Part shown: positions 38,201 through 46,648 of the stretch, in pieces
How the letters are laid out: each line of letters begins with the position of its first letter
How positions within the stretch are numbered: position 1 is the stretch's first letter
Assembly: GCA_003218375.1 (NCBI GenBank)
Contig: QHNH01000027.1
Coordinates: 1-64,000, forward strand
Reading direction: 5' to 3'
DNA: 64,000 nucleotides
Origin: Verrucomicrobiota bacterium
GTDB taxonomy: Bacteria; Verrucomicrobiota; Verrucomicrobiia; Chthoniobacterales; UBA10450
Notes under the pieces: model-generated
Told to the model about the DNA's origin: nothing
The model's input: the letters and a program-made list of their open reading frames with translations, nothing else
Database searches by the model: none
Position numbers and translations under genes: made by a program

Positions 38201-38951
38201 GCCGGTCTCGCGGGTGCGCGGCTATTCGCCGAGCCGGTTTTCGTTCAACACCGAAGGCGGACGTTGCGAGACCTGCGCGGGCCAGGGCGCGATCAAGCTG
38301 GAGATGAGTTTTCTCCCGAGCAGTTATGTGCCGTGCGAAGATTGCGGCGGACGGCGTTACAACGCGCAAACGCTCGAGGTGCTCTACAACGAGAAAAGCA
38401 TCGGCGACGTGATGGAAATGACGATCGAACAGGCCGCGGCCTTCTTTTCCACAAACCAAAAAATCGCGCGGCCGCTCTCGCTCCTCGTTGATACCGGACT
38501 GGGGTATCTGAAACTGGGGCAGCCGAGCCCGACGTTGAGCGGCGGCGAAGCGCAACGGCTGAAACTGGCGACGGAGCTCACCCGCGGAATCGGCCGCGCC
38601 CAAAACGAGCGCATCCGAAAAATGCGCAAACCAAAATCAACGCTCTATCTTTTGGAGGAGCCGACGATCGGGCTGCACATGGCGGACGTGGAGTTGCTCC
38701 TCAAGGTGCTGCACCGGCTCGTCGACGAGGGCAACACCGTGATCGTGATCGAGCACAACGTCAGCATCATGGGCGAAGCCGATTACATCGTCGATATGGG
38801 ACCGGAAGCGGGCGCGGAAGGCGGAGAGGTCGTCGTGACCGGCACGCCGGAAGAGGTCGCGAAGAATCGGGTGAGCCGGACCGCGCCATTTCTGCGCGAA
38901 GTGTTGAAGACGAAGCCGCGTAAAACTGCGGTGTCATCCCGAGCCGCGTAG
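35286..38951 (+). CDS. UvrA-like protein, C-terminal part of unit 1 fused to complete unit 2
   Basis: A 1221-residue frame. Its first 290 residues are the C-terminal half of a UvrA NBD-II ([52 protein letters not shown]), lacking Walker A. A repeat-derived linker (36142-36296) follows. Then comes an essentially full Uvr[28 protein letters not shown] and [40 protein letters not shown] and [11 protein letters not shown], with CETCAGQG and CEDCGGRR. Walker B of the last NBD reads LLEEP, not LDEP. The frame is in phase with 33150-35177, but TGA and TAG codons intervene. The TTG start is uncertain; ATG at 35361 is the next in-frame choice. Confidence 0.78.
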   Translation: MPQSNEQGPGACKSVTGAHRIGEVVMVDQTQLARTPRSTPVLYLGLYDRVREMFAAQSEAMAQGLTASAFSFNSGSGRCERCCGTGFEKIEMQFLSDLYVRCAECEGRRFQPHVLRVKVFGKSIHDVLEMTVSEAIQFFARIGESQKLGDKLEVLGEVGLGYLRLGQPLNTLSGGESQRLKLVRHLSDESENAHGNLFIFDEPTTGLHFDDVAILMRMFQRLVESGNTLVVIEHNLEVIKGADWIIDLGPEAGDEGGQLVAAGTPEAIAKVEASHTGRYLQKILGSGRRGDLARGLRGASPRIMSAVYHDDDETSLRAAEEPFGEAPNGAREARARTRNGSNAIRIHGAREHNLKDISLDIPRDQMVVITGLSGSGKSTVAFDILFAEGQRRFLDSMSPYARQFVEQLEKPDVDLVEGVPPSVAIEQRVTRGGGKSTVATVTEVYHFLRLLFAKTGTQFCPDCDLPVEKQSVAAIVRQLETAVKRGPLKVLAPLVKARKGFHTDVARWAERQGFDTLFVDGQLIPVAQFRKLERFKEHTIDVVVGAIDAKRILKARNLIQRALDIGRGTAHLLDAKHRLTVMSTEMSCPGCGRAFEELDPRLFSFNSPHGACEECGGFGEIWDRDKQTGNEDTGDSVLENELAAERESEWIDEEEAVPCPACHGSRLNPIARHVRLQNRTIDNFTALSAGEALQLIGKLRFRGNQKTVADDLVPEISQRLRFMQNVGLGYLALGRSAKTLSGGESQRIRLAAQLGSNLRGVLYVLDEPTIGLHPRDNLRLLETLTALRQKGNSLVIVEHDEETMRRADHIIDLGPGAGMHGGEVVVQGTLSEIEKNGSSETGRCLKNPLCHPTRMERRSLGGVEQWIEIRGARANNLKNVNVRFPVGRLSVITGISGSGKSTLMRSVLLPGVKEVLKNKRGAQQEFVSTIAGADAFETVYEVDQSPIGKTSRSTPATYIKVFDEIRKLYGQLPVSRVRGYSPSRFSFNTEGGRCETCAGQGAIKLEMSFLPSSYVPCEDCGGRRYNAQTLEVLYNEKSIGDVMEMTIEQAAAFFSTNQKIARPLSLLVDTGLGYLKLGQPSPTLSGGEAQRLKLATELTRGIGRAQNERIRKMRKPKSTLYLLEEPTIGLHMADVELLLKVLHRLVDEGNTVIVIEHNVSIMGEADYIVDMGPEAGAEGGEVVVTGTPEEVAKNRVSRTAPFLREVLKTKPRKTAVSSRAA
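36142..36296. repeat. repeat-derived linker inside the uvrA-like gene
   Basis: A GC-rich stretch with GCGGCGCCTCGCCGCG and GGCGAGGCGCCAAAC units resembles the repeat at 35022-35141. It is read in frame as a low-complexity linker (GASPR...[13 protein letters not shown]) between the truncated first UvrA unit and the second. Confidence 0.6.
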
Positions 38952-38953
38952 AC

Positions 38954-39034
38954 TCTCGGAAGGACGTGCTTCCGCACGTCCGACTTTGATCTCCTGCGTT
39001 GAAAAGTGGGACGTGCAGAAGCACGTCCCTCCGA
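38954..39034. repeat. GGACGTGC palindromic repeat between uvrA-like gene and lgt
   Basis: GGACGTGCTTCCGCACGTCC at the left and GGGACGTGCAGAAGCACGTC at the right fold singly and together. The element would be translated if lgt began at 39006, which argues for the later lgt start. Confidence 0.7.
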
Positions 39035-39095
39035 GCGACCGTGCCACGTCGCTATTGCCGCTCGCGGCAACATCGCTGAAGATCGCGTCGCCAAA

Positions 39096-40040
39096 ATGCT
39101 CGCGTATTACCTGCACAATCTCGATCCGTTCATTTTCCGGATCACAGACAATGTCGGGCCGCGCTGGTACGGGATGGCGTATGTGCTCGCTTTCGTCTTC
39201 GCGTTTCTGCTCCTGCGCGTGCTTTCGAAGCGCGGCTATCTCGATCTGCCGCCGGCCGTTCTCGGCGATTTCGTCACCTGGGTGGCGCTTTTCGGAGTGA
39301 TGATCGGCGGCCGGCTTGGCTACGTTCTTTTTTATAAGCCCCAGATGTTGCAGGACCCGCTTTCGATCTTGCGGGTCTGGGAAGGCGGCATGTCGAGCCA
39401 CGGCGGGATCATCGGCGTGGTGGTTTTCACGCTCATCTATTCGCGCCGGCACAAACTCCCCTGGACCAATCCAGGCGATAACCTTTGTGTCGTCGCCCCG
39501 ATCGGATTGTTTCTCGGGCGCTGCGCGAATTTCATCAACGGCGAGCTCTATGGCCGCGTCACGAATGTTTCCTGGGCGATGCAATTTCCAAAGGAACTTC
39601 TCGACGTAGGGAATGCCGCGGAAGGCGATCGCGCTCTCGCTGCGGCGCAGCAGATAGATCCCTCATTCAAATCCGTCGAATCTATCGTCGAGGCGGTCCA
39701 CACAAATCCTCGTGTGGCTGATGCGCTTCGCGGGATTCTTACGCCGCGGCATCCTTCGCAGCTTTACGAAGCAGCGCTCGAAGGGATCGCTCTCTTCGCA
39801 ATTCTTTGGTTTGTCCGCACGCGCTTCCGCACTCCGAATGGATTTCTCACTGGCTTGTTCCTCGTCGTCTATTCGATCTTTCGGATTATCGTCGAAAATT
39901 TTCGCGAACCGGACGCGCCCCTGGTTGGGATCTTCACGCGCGGACAATTCTTTTCCTTCTTCACCGTCGCGATCGGGATTGGCTTCATGATCGTGGCCAA
40001 GAAGCATCCGACCTACCCACGCAAACTGAAAGCGCTATAG
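39096..40040 (+). CDS. lgt: prolipoprotein diacylglyceryl transferase
   Basis: A 314-residue inner-membrane enzyme that adds diacylglycerol to the lipobox Cys of prolipoproteins, such as those at 17329 and 18022. The signature GLFLGRCANFINGELYGR holds the essential Arg, Asn and Glu. HPSQLYEA and a C-terminal FREPD are also typical. About seven helices are visible. The start at 39096 (MLAYYLHNLDPFIF) avoids translating the repeat at 38954-39034. An acidic 40-residue insertion (around EGDRALAAAQQI) is larger than in E. coli. Confidence 0.93.
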   Translation: MLAYYLHNLDPFIFRITDNVGPRWYGMAYVLAFVFAFLLLRVLSKRGYLDLPPAVLGDFVTWVALFGVMIGGRLGYVLFYKPQMLQDPLSILRVWEGGMSSHGGIIGVVVFTLIYSRRHKLPWTNPGDNLCVVAPIGLFLGRCANFINGELYGRVTNVSWAMQFPKELLDVGNAAEGDRALAAAQQIDPSFKSVESIVEAVHTNPRVADALRGILTPRHPSQLYEAALEGIALFAILWFVRTRFRTPNGFLTGLFLVVYSIFRIIVENFREPDAPLVGIFTRGQFFSFFTVAIGIGFMIVAKKHPTYPRKLKAL

Positions 40041-40047
40041 CAACGAA

Positions 40048-40122
40048 ATGGAGACGGCCTGCCCTCAGGCCGTTGGGAGAAGCGTCGTTTCCGGCACGAG
40101 GGCGGGCCAGCTCCAATTTTCA
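40048..40122. repeat. GGCCTGCCCTCAGGCC-containing repeat between lgt and the TolQ-like gene
   Basis: GACGGCCTGCCCTCAGGCCG can form a hairpin, and GAGGGCGGGCCAGCTCC continues the GC-rich element. It separates lgt from the TolQ-like gene and would be translated if that gene started at 40048. Confidence 0.5.
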
Positions 40123-40173
40123 TCACTTTTCCTTTCCGAAAAAATCTCGTATTGGTTCGGCGAGTTGGCGCAC

Positions 40174-40929
40174 ATGCTTCTTCCGACAATCCTGGCGACC
40201 GGCGGGCTGACCTTCGCGTTCGAGCACTGCACGATCGCCGGCAAAATCGTCCTCGCGCTCCTCGCGGTGGTTTCGATCTTCAGCTGGTCGATCATGATCA
40301 CGAAGCTGCGCGTGATCCAGTTCGCCCGGAAACAGACCGCGCGGTTTCGCGCCGCGTTTCGAAAGGATCGTCAGCCGCTCCGCCTCTTTGAGAACCACGC
40401 GAAATTTCCGGGCGCACCGCTCTTCAACGTTTACCGCGCCGGCTGCGAAGAGATGACTTTTCAACTGCTTGGCTCCGCCGAAGTAGACGAGACCTTCCGG
40501 GCCCGGCTCGGGATCGCGGAGAAAATCGCGCCCGCGCAAATGCATGCGGTGAATGCGGCCATGGAACGCGCTGTCGGCGAGACGGCGCTCGGCCTGGAGT
40601 CGCAGATGATCCTCCTCGCCACGGCGGTGAGCGGCTCTCCGTTTCTCGGGTTGCTCGGCACGGTCTGGGGCGTGATGGACACTTTCACGGACGTCGCGGT
40701 CGCGGGCTCACCGAATCTCACCACGATGGCGCCGGGAATCTCCGGCGCGCTCATCACCACCGTGACCGCGCTCTGCGTCGCGATCCCGGCGATGTTCGGC
40801 TACAATTTTTTGGTCACCAGCATTCGCGGGATGATCGTGGAGATGGATAACTTCGCCGCCGAGCTGGCCTCGGAGTTCGAGCATAAGTACGTGGATCACA
40901 GCGTGCGCGATCCGGAGTTTCGGCGATGA
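40174..40929 (+). CDS. TolQ/ExbB-type proton-channel protein
   Basis: A 251-residue inner-membrane protein of the MotA/TolQ/ExbB family. Helix 1 lies around LALLAVVSIFSWSIMI. The conserved block with helices 2 and 3 is SPFLGLLGTVWGVMDTF, APGISGALITTVTALCVAIPAMFGYNF. With the ExbD/TolR- and TonB-like products of the next two genes it should form a proton-motive-force-driven envelope motor. An earlier ATG at 40048 would include the GC-rich repeat at 40048-40122 and is rejected. Confidence 0.9.
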   Translation: MLLPTILATGGLTFAFEHCTIAGKIVLALLAVVSIFSWSIMITKLRVIQFARKQTARFRAAFRKDRQPLRLFENHAKFPGAPLFNVYRAGCEEMTFQLLGSAEVDETFRARLGIAEKIAPAQMHAVNAAMERAVGETALGLESQMILLATAVSGSPFLGLLGTVWGVMDTFTDVAVAGSPNLTTMAPGISGALITTVTALCVAIPAMFGYNFLVTSIRGMIVEMDNFAAELASEFEHKYVDHSVRDPEFRR

Positions 40930-41008
40930 GGTTGAAGCGTTACATCGTTAAAGCGTTACATCGGGAACGCGACCTGCCTTTCCAACACTTCAACTCTTTA
41001 ACGCTCCC

Positions 41009-41428
41009 ATGAGACGCTATTCCCAACGGCACTCGCTTTCGACGCTCTCGGAAATCAACATCACCCCGTTGCTCGATCTCGCGTTCGTGTTGCTGATCAT
41101 TTTCATGATCACGACGCCGTTGCTCGAGAACAGCGTGAACCTGATTATTCCTTCGAGCAGCGCGACCAACGCGCCGGTGAAACAGGGACAAGTCCAAACC
41201 ATTTCGATCGATCGCCGCGAAACGATCAAGATTAACAATAAGCCCGTGACTGTGGCCGAACTCGAGGGCCGGCTTATGGAGCTGAAGCGCGCGAACCCCG
41301 AGGTGGCGATCGTTATTCGGCCCGACCGCGATCTGCCGGTGCAGAAACTGATTTCGTTGATGGATGCGTTGCAACGCGCCCAAATCAACAAGGTCGGCAT
41401 CGCGACGAAGGCGGAAACGAACAAGTGA
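41009..41428 (+). CDS. ExbD/TolR-type protein
   Basis: A 139-residue inner-membrane protein with a single N-terminal helix. It begins EINITPLLDLAFVLLIIFMI, which contains the essential proton-path Asp (LLDL). The periplasmic domain (VAIVIRPDRDLPVQKLISLM) has the ExbD/TolR fold. It is the second gene of a TolQ-TolR-TonB-like operon, and its stop overlaps the start of the third gene (TGATG). Confidence 0.92.
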   Translation: MRRYSQRHSLSTLSEINITPLLDLAFVLLIIFMITTPLLENSVNLIIPSSSATNAPVKQGQVQTISIDRRETIKINNKPVTVAELEGRLMELKRANPEVAIVIRPDRDLPVQKLISLMDALQRAQINKVGIATKAETNK

Positions 41429-42240
41429 TGCGACGAGACGCGCGCTTCTGGCGAAACGTTGCGATTATCACGGCGGCGCATCTCGTGCTCCTGCTGGCGC
41501 TGGCGCGCGGCGGTCGAGAGGCGGACCGGGCGAACCTGGAAACAGTCGTTTGGATGAACAGCGAGGCCGCCGCTGCCGCCGAACCAAAGAGCACGCCGGC
41601 GCCCTCACCGGCCATGACGCTTCACGAAAAACTTGACGAACCGCCTGCTGCTTCCGTTACGAAGAGCGAAATCCAGTTGCCGTCGCCCACTCCTAATCCG
41701 ACCATCGCCGCCAAGCTCAGTCCAACTCCAACGCCGAAGAGTTCGCCGAAACCAACCGCAAAGCCGACGCCGAAGAAGAGCGCCGAGCCGACGATCACAC
41801 CGAAGCCATCTCCGAAAAAAGAGAAAGACGATTCGGAAAAGAAGTCCGCGACTCCGAAGAAAGAATCGGGCGCGTCATCGAATCAAAATTCCGACAAGAC
41901 CGACAGTTCTGGCAAAGGATCGGGCAATGAGACGAAGCAGCCATCGGAATTCGCGTGGTATGGGACGATGCTGCACGATCGTTTCCACAAAGCGTGGGAA
42001 CAGCCGAAGAGCATCGTCGCAACTGGGGCGAAGATGTCGACGATCGTGAAGATCCGGATCGAGAAGGACGGGCGTGTCTCGAAGTTCACAATCGTGAAGC
42101 CGTCAGGGAACGTGGTGGTCGATGAATCGGTCGCCGCCATCGCGCAACGTGTGACGCAAGTCGACGCCTTGCCAGAAGGGTTGGCTAAAGGCGCGTATTA
42201 CGAAGTGAAGATCGATTTCGAATTGAACGCGGAAAAGTAA
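41428..42240 (+). CDS. TonB/TolA-like energy-transducing protein
   Basis: A 270-residue protein anchored by one N-terminal helix (VAIITAAHLVLLLAL). A long Pro/Lys/Thr/Ser-rich linker of about 120 residues spans the periplasm. The C-terminal TonB-like domain (WYGTMLHDRFHKAWEQPKS, then TIVKIRIEKDGRVSKFTIVK) follows. This is the architecture expected downstream of TolQ/TolR-like genes. Outer-membrane partner unknown. A GTG one codon upstream is an alternative start. Confidence 0.85.
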   Translation: MRRDARFWRNVAIITAAHLVLLLALARGGREADRANLETVVWMNSEAAAAAEPKSTPAPSPAMTLHEKLDEPPAASVTKSEIQLPSPTPNPTIAAKLSPTPTPKSSPKPTAKPTPKKSAEPTITPKPSPKKEKDDSEKKSATPKKESGASSNQNSDKTDSSGKGSGNETKQPSEFAWYGTMLHDRFHKAWEQPKSIVATGAKMSTIVKIRIEKDGRVSKFTIVKPSGNVVVDESVAAIAQRVTQVDALPEGLAKGAYYEVKIDFELNAEK

Positions 42241-42244
42241 TTTT

Positions 42245-42324
42245 TCTGTAGCCGTCGCCCTGCGGGCGACGTGAGAGCAAGCCTAGCCACTCACACGCTT
42301 CGCACAGCGAAGCGGCTACAGAAG
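42245..42324. repeat. interspersed palindromic repeat, family 1 copy b
   Basis: CTGTAGCCGTCGCCCTGCGG at the left and CAGCGAAGCGGCTACAGAAG at the right end in complementary CTGTAGCC / GGCTACAG. The inner ACGCTTCGCACAGCGAAGC hairpin matches copy a at 7100-7183. It lies between convergent genes and may help end transcription. Confidence 0.75.
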
Positions 42325-42339
42325 AGGGCGGCAGAAGAG

Positions 42340-43368
42340 TCATAGCAGCGCCAATGATTTTCCTTCGCGATGCTCGACCTGGTCCATTGTGCATTGGCGA
42401 GGCGATTTGTCGGGCCGATAACGCAGGATCTTAGTTCCGTGCCGGAAACGGCCGCCGGTGAAATGATCGTAGGTGACCTCGACCACAATCTTCGGATCGA
42501 CCGATTCCCATTCGCCGGTTCGTTCGGTGCTCCACCGGCTCGGACCGCCGGGCGCGTTGCCGGTAAATCCCGGTGGTTTCCTAAGCGCTTCGAACTTTTT
42601 CGTCAACCCGCGGCGCTCGCTCGCTTTGAATGCCGAGGTGAATCCGACGTGGTGGAGCAGGCCGCCGTCATCGTAGAGGCCGAGCAGCAACGAGCCCAGC
42701 ACGTGGGCCCCGCTGGCGTAACGAAAACCGCCGACCACGCAATCGGCGGTGCGAATCTGTTTCACTTTCACCATGGCGGTCCGTTCGCCGGAGGCATAAG
42801 GCGCGTCGAGCTGCTTGGCGATCACGCCGTCCAGGTTGCCGCCGACTTTGTCGAACCATTTCTTCGCTTTCGCCAGATCGGTGGTGGCGGGGGATAACCG
42901 GATCGCGCCTTTCGCCTTCAAGTTTTTGCCCGAGAAAACTTCGAGTTGTTTGCGGCGTTCGCGCAGCGGCAAACGAAGCAGCGACTTACCACTCATGTCG
43001 GCGAGCAGATCGAAAACGATCAGGAGCGCGGGATGCGCGATGGCGAGTTTTTGCACGCGACTGGCCGTGGGATGGAGGCGCAGCTGAAGTTCGTCGAAGG
43101 AAAGGACGCCGCCGACTGGAATGGCAAGTTCGCCATCGACCACAAAACGTTTCGCGGCGATGCGCTGAAGCCGCTCGACCACATCGGGGAAATAACGCGC
43201 CAGCGGCTGACCGGCTTTCGATTGCAGGAAAACTTTCTCGCCATCGCGAAAAGCAATGCAACGAAAGCCGTCCCACTTCGGCTCGTATTGCCAATCGTCG
43301 CCGACCGGAATTTCATCGACGGACCGCGCTTCCATTGGCGGCAGCGGGGGTTTCAGTGAGAGCGACAT
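42340..43368 (-). CDS. ATP-dependent DNA ligase
   Basis: A 342-residue ligase of the LigD-ligase-domain type. The adenylated Lys is in EPKWDGFRC (motif I), followed by LARYFPDVV, FVVDGELAIP (motif III), LIVFDLL, DGVIAKQLD (motif IV) and ERTAMVKVKQ (motif V). The C-terminal OB domain (RYASGAHVLGSLLLGLYDD) is complete. No polymerase or nuclease domain of LigD is attached and no Ku gene is adjacent, so NHEJ involvement is not shown. Confidence 0.92.
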   Translation of the reverse strand: MSLSLKPPLPPMEARSVDEIPVGDDWQYEPKWDGFRCIAFRDGEKVFLQSKAGQPLARYFPDVVERLQRIAAKRFVVDGELAIPVGGVLSFDELQLRLHPTASRVQKLAIAHPALLIVFDLLADMSGKSLLRLPLRERRKQLEVFSGKNLKAKGAIRLSPATTDLAKAKKWFDKVGGNLDGVIAKQLDAPYASGERTAMVKVKQIRTADCVVGGFRYASGAHVLGSLLLGLYDDGGLLHHVGFTSAFKASERRGLTKKFEALRKPPGFTGNAPGGPSRWSTERTGEWESVDPKIVVEVTYDHFTGGRFRHGTKILRYRPDKSPRQCTMDQVEHREGKSLALL

Positions 43369-43379
43369 GGCGTTGAGTA

Positions 43380-43497
43380 AATGACGAATGCCGAATGACG
43401 AATGACGAAGGAATGACGAAGTCCGAATGTCGAAAGCAACGCGCGGTAGCGTTCCGGTTCGTCATTCGTCATTCGAGCTTCGTCATTCATTTCCTGT
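43380..43497. repeat. TGACGAAT-type interspersed repeat, family 3 copy b
   Basis: Several ATGACGAA units and their complements (TTCGTCATTCGTCATTCGAG) form an inverted repeat between the ligase and the gene at 43487, related to 26999-27122. Confidence 0.7.
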
Positions 43498-44107
43498 ATC
43501 TTCGCGGCTCGAGCTTTGGCGGGCGTTTCCCTTTTCGCACGGCGCCGGCGACGGAAATGTAGGCGAGCTCGCGGCGGTCGATGGCGCAGCGGAGCAGCAA
43601 TCCGCCCCGGCTCATGTCGCCGCGTCCGACGAAATCGGCCGGGAAACAGAGTCGTTGACCGAAATGTTCGAGAAGCACGTCGACGTATTTGGCGGTGGCG
43701 ATGCTGCCGAGGAGAACGATTTGGGTATCCGGTGGCAACGTTTTCGCGAGCCGTTTCACGTCGCGCTCGAGCGGGGCCCGATAACGCGGGTCGGCCTCGT
43801 GGATATCGACCGCGGCGAATTCCTGGAGATCAGCGAGAACGATTGGCGTCGCGGCCGGAACCAATCCGCGCGTCGGCGTGATAACGAGAACGGATGAGCG
43901 TTTTCGTCGCGGCGGCGCGAAGGCGTTCGCATAAGCGAGCTTGCCGCGGAAATAGAGCCCGCTCAGAAACGCGAACACTTCGCCGAGCGTCGGTGGCTGG
44001 GAACTTCTCAGTCGAACCGCCAGGTCGAATTGGGCGCGCTCGCTCATGATGAGCTTTGCGCGCAGGCCGCCGGCATACGCAGGAGAGAGAAGAAAGACGC
44101 GGTTCAT
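43487..44107 (-). CDS. protein of unknown function next to DNA ligase
   Basis: A 206-residue cytoplasmic protein beginning MNRVFLLSPAYAGGLRAKLI. The start at 44107 is preferred over one five codons upstream. Other recognisable stretches are GEVFAFLSGLYFRGKLAYAN, VLVITPTRGLVP and QIVLLGSIATAKYVDVLLEH. No catalytic motif is known to me. It is on the same strand as, and upstream of, the DNA ligase, with only a repeat between, which hints at a DNA-related role. Confidence 0.68.
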   Translation of the reverse strand: MNRVFLLSPAYAGGLRAKLIMSERAQFDLAVRLRSSQPPTLGEVFAFLSGLYFRGKLAYANAFAPPRRKRSSVLVITPTRGLVPAATPIVLADLQEFAAVDIHEADPRYRAPLERDVKRLAKTLPPDTQIVLLGSIATAKYVDVLLEHFGQRLCFPADFVGRGDMSRGGLLLRCAIDRRELAYISVAGAVRKGKRPPKLEPRRYRK

Positions 44108-44193
44108 CGGTCCAAGAAGCAATCGTCATTTGGCGTCGGATCAAGAGCGACCACACTTGCTTTGAACTCGGTTCCCGAGGACGCTGCGTTCCC

Positions 44194-45477
44194 GTGAAAA
44201 TTCTCGTCGTGGGCAGCGGCGGACGCGAACATGCGCTGGTCTGGAAACTCGCGCAATCCGCCGGAGTCGATAATATTTTCTGCGCGCCCGGCAACGCCGG
44301 CACGGCACTCCTTGCCGAGAATGTCGAGATCAAGGCGGGCGACCTGGCGGCCCTGGCGCGCTTCGCAAAAGAAAATCGCATCGACCTGACGGTCATCGGA
44401 CCGGACGATTCTTTAGCGGTAGGAATCGTCGATGTTTTTGAAGGAGAACGACTCCGGGTTTTCGGGCCATCGAAGACCGCCGCGCGGCTGGAGTCATCGA
44501 AGATTTTCGCGAAGGAATTGATGCGCGCGAAACGGATCCCGACGGCGCGCGCCGCGATCTTCGAGAAACAGGAAGCGGCAATTGCGTTCCTGAAGGAGTC
44601 GCATTTTCCGATCGTGATCAAGGCGGATGGGCTCGCGCTCGGAAAAGGAGTCATCGTCGCACAAGAGTTCGAAGAAGCGCGCGCGGCCGTCGATGCGATG
44701 CTGAGCGAGGGGCGATTCGGCGAAGCGGGGCGGCGCCTCCTGATCGAGGAATGCCTGGCGGGCTCGGAATGTTCGCTGCACGCCCTCGTGGACGGCAAAA
44801 ATTTTCTGATGCTCGCGAGCGCGCGCGATCACAAGCGCGCCTTCGACGGCGACGCGGGCCCGAACACTGGCGGCATGGGAGCATTCAGTCCGGCGAATAA
44901 TTTTGGCGCGGAAGCGCAGGCACAATTCGAGGGTGCGGTGATGCGGCCGTTGCTGGATGGCTTGCGCGAGAGCGGCGTCATCTTTCGCGGTCTCCTTTTT
45001 CCAGGTTTGATGATCACCGGGGACGGTCCGCGAGTGCTGGAATTCAATTGCCGGTTTGGCGATCCGGAGACGCAGGCGATTTTGCCGCGGCTGAAATCGG
45101 ATTTGGTGCCGCTGCTCGAAGCGACGATCGAAGGCCATCTGGATCACGCGACCATCGAATGGGACAAGCGGCCCGCGGTCACGGTCGTGATGGCTTCGGG
45201 TGGATATCCGGGGAAGTATGAGACCGCGAAAACGATTTCCGGCCTGGAGCGTGCTGCCTCGGAGGATGTGCAAATTTTCCATGCCGGTACGCGCCGGAAA
45301 AACGGCCAAGTGATCACGAGCGGCGGCCGCGTTCTCGCCGTGACGGCGCTGGGCGAAACCGTAGCCGCGGCGCGCGCTCGCGCCTACGAAGCGGTTTCGA
45401 AAATCGATTTCGAGAATTGTCACTACCGGCGAGATATTGCCCTGAGCGCCGTGGGCGGTAAGATCGTAGGCCACTGA
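44194..45477 (+). CDS. purD: phosphoribosylamine-glycine ligase
   Basis: A 427-residue enzyme of de novo purine synthesis (GARS), ATP-grasp fold. It starts (GTG) VKILVVGSGGREHALVWKL. FPIVIKADGLALGKGVIV is the ATP-grasp lysine loop, and GPNTGGMGAFSP and LEFNCRFGDPETQ are diagnostic. GTG at 44194 gives normal length; an upstream ATG at 44056 would overlap the divergent gene. Its stop overlaps the start of the following S41-like gene. Confidence 0.95.
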   Translation: MKILVVGSGGREHALVWKLAQSAGVDNIFCAPGNAGTALLAENVEIKAGDLAALARFAKENRIDLTVIGPDDSLAVGIVDVFEGERLRVFGPSKTAARLESSKIFAKELMRAKRIPTARAAIFEKQEAAIAFLKESHFPIVIKADGLALGKGVIVAQEFEEARAAVDAMLSEGRFGEAGRRLLIEECLAGSECSLHALVDGKNFLMLASARDHKRAFDGDAGPNTGGMGAFSPANNFGAEAQAQFEGAVMRPLLDGLRESGVIFRGLLFPGLMITGDGPRVLEFNCRFGDPETQAILPRLKSDLVPLLEATIEGHLDHATIEWDKRPAVTVVMASGGYPGKYETAKTISGLERAASEDVQIFHAGTRRKNGQVITSGGRVLAVTALGETVAAARARAYEAVSKIDFENCHYRRDIALSAVGGKIVGH

Positions 45478-46601
45478 TGTCGCGGCTTATTTTACTTTTG
45501 GTCTGCACGCTCTGCGTCAGCGCCGCGATAAATTTATCCGCGCAACCGCCGGCCAAGGGATCGCCGTCTCCGCCGCCGGAGTCGTCCGCCACGCCTTCAG
45601 CTTCGCCCTCTCCGACGCCGACTCCAACGACGCGCTCGCTGATCGACACGATGGATTCCGCCGACCTGAAGGAAGCAATCCAGTTACTGAAGAACAACTA
45701 CATCAAACCGGATGCGTTGAACGAAACGGAGCTGAGCCGCGCGGCTTTCGAAGGAATCCTGACGCGGCTGGGACGCGGCGTAGTTCTTCTTTCGAATGCG
45801 AACGGGGAACCGGCGGAACCGGCGGCGCCGTTTTACGGCGAGGTCCTGGAAAGTCATGTCGGCTATCTTCGTCTCGGCGCGCTCAACCGGGCGAACCTCG
45901 ACGCGCTCGATGCGAACCTGCAAACTTTCGCAGCGAAGAAAGTGGACGCGGTGGTGCTCGACTTCAGGGCGAGCCCCGCGACGAATGATTTCCCGGTCGC
46001 GTCCGAGTTTGCCAAGCGGTTTTGCCCGAAGAACAAGCCGCTCTTTACCCTGCGTAAAACGACCGCGCGGCAGGAGCGCGCCTTCACCTCGGACCGGGAC
46101 CCATCCTATCAAGGTTTGATCATCATCCTGGCGGACGGCGACACGGCCGGCGCCGCGGAAGCGATCGCCGGCGTGATTCGGATTTACGACAAGGCGCTCA
46201 TCATCGGGCAGCAGACCGCCGGTCGCGCGGTGGAATATTCGGACCTGAAATTGCCGAGCGGGAAAGTGCTGCGGGTGGCGGTCGGTGAGGCGATCCTGCC
46301 GGAGGGGCAGCCGCTTTTTCCGGGCGGTCTGAAACCGGATGTGCCGGTCGAGATGGCGGCCGTCGACAAGCGCGAAATCTTTCAGGCCAGCCGCGACAAA
46401 GGGATGACGCCGTTCGTGGTGGAGAATTCGCGGCCGCACTTGAATGAGGCGGCATTGATCTCGGGAAGGAACCCGGAGCTGGAGGCGATGGAGGCGGCGC
46501 AGCGTCGAAATAAAAATCCGGAAAAGAGCGGCACTCACGACGCGGTCTTGCAGCGAGCGCTCGATCTGGTGACGTCGATCGGGATTTTCCAGAAGAAATA
46601 G
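45477..46601 (+). CDS. exported S41-peptidase-like protein, probable pseudoenzyme
   Basis: A 374-residue exported protein. It has a signal peptide (LILLLVCTLCVSAAINLSA) and a Pro/Ser/Thr linker. An S41 (C-terminal processing) peptidase-like core follows: YIKPDALNETELSRAAFEGI, HVGYLRLG and VDAVVLDFRASP. In the loop that normally carries the nucleophile (S/T-A-S-A-S/A-E) it reads ADGDTAGAAEAIAG, with Gly where Ser is expected. Proteolysis is therefore doubtful. Its start overlaps purD by one base. Confidence 0.75.
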   Translation: MSRLILLLVCTLCVSAAINLSAQPPAKGSPSPPPESSATPSASPSPTPTPTTRSLIDTMDSADLKEAIQLLKNNYIKPDALNETELSRAAFEGILTRLGRGVVLLSNANGEPAEPAAPFYGEVLESHVGYLRLGALNRANLDALDANLQTFAAKKVDAVVLDFRASPATNDFPVASEFAKRFCPKNKPLFTLRKTTARQERAFTSDRDPSYQGLIIILADGDTAGAAEAIAGVIRIYDKALIIGQQTAGRAVEYSDLKLPSGKVLRVAVGEAILPEGQPLFPGGLKPDVPVEMAAVDKREIFQASRDKGMTPFVVENSRPHLNEAALISGRNPELEAMEAAQRRNKNPEKSGTHDAVLQRALDLVTSIGIFQKK

Positions 46602-46648
46602 CGACCTATCTTGGAAAAGTCAGCGCGCGAGGTTAGCATTGCGCTCGG

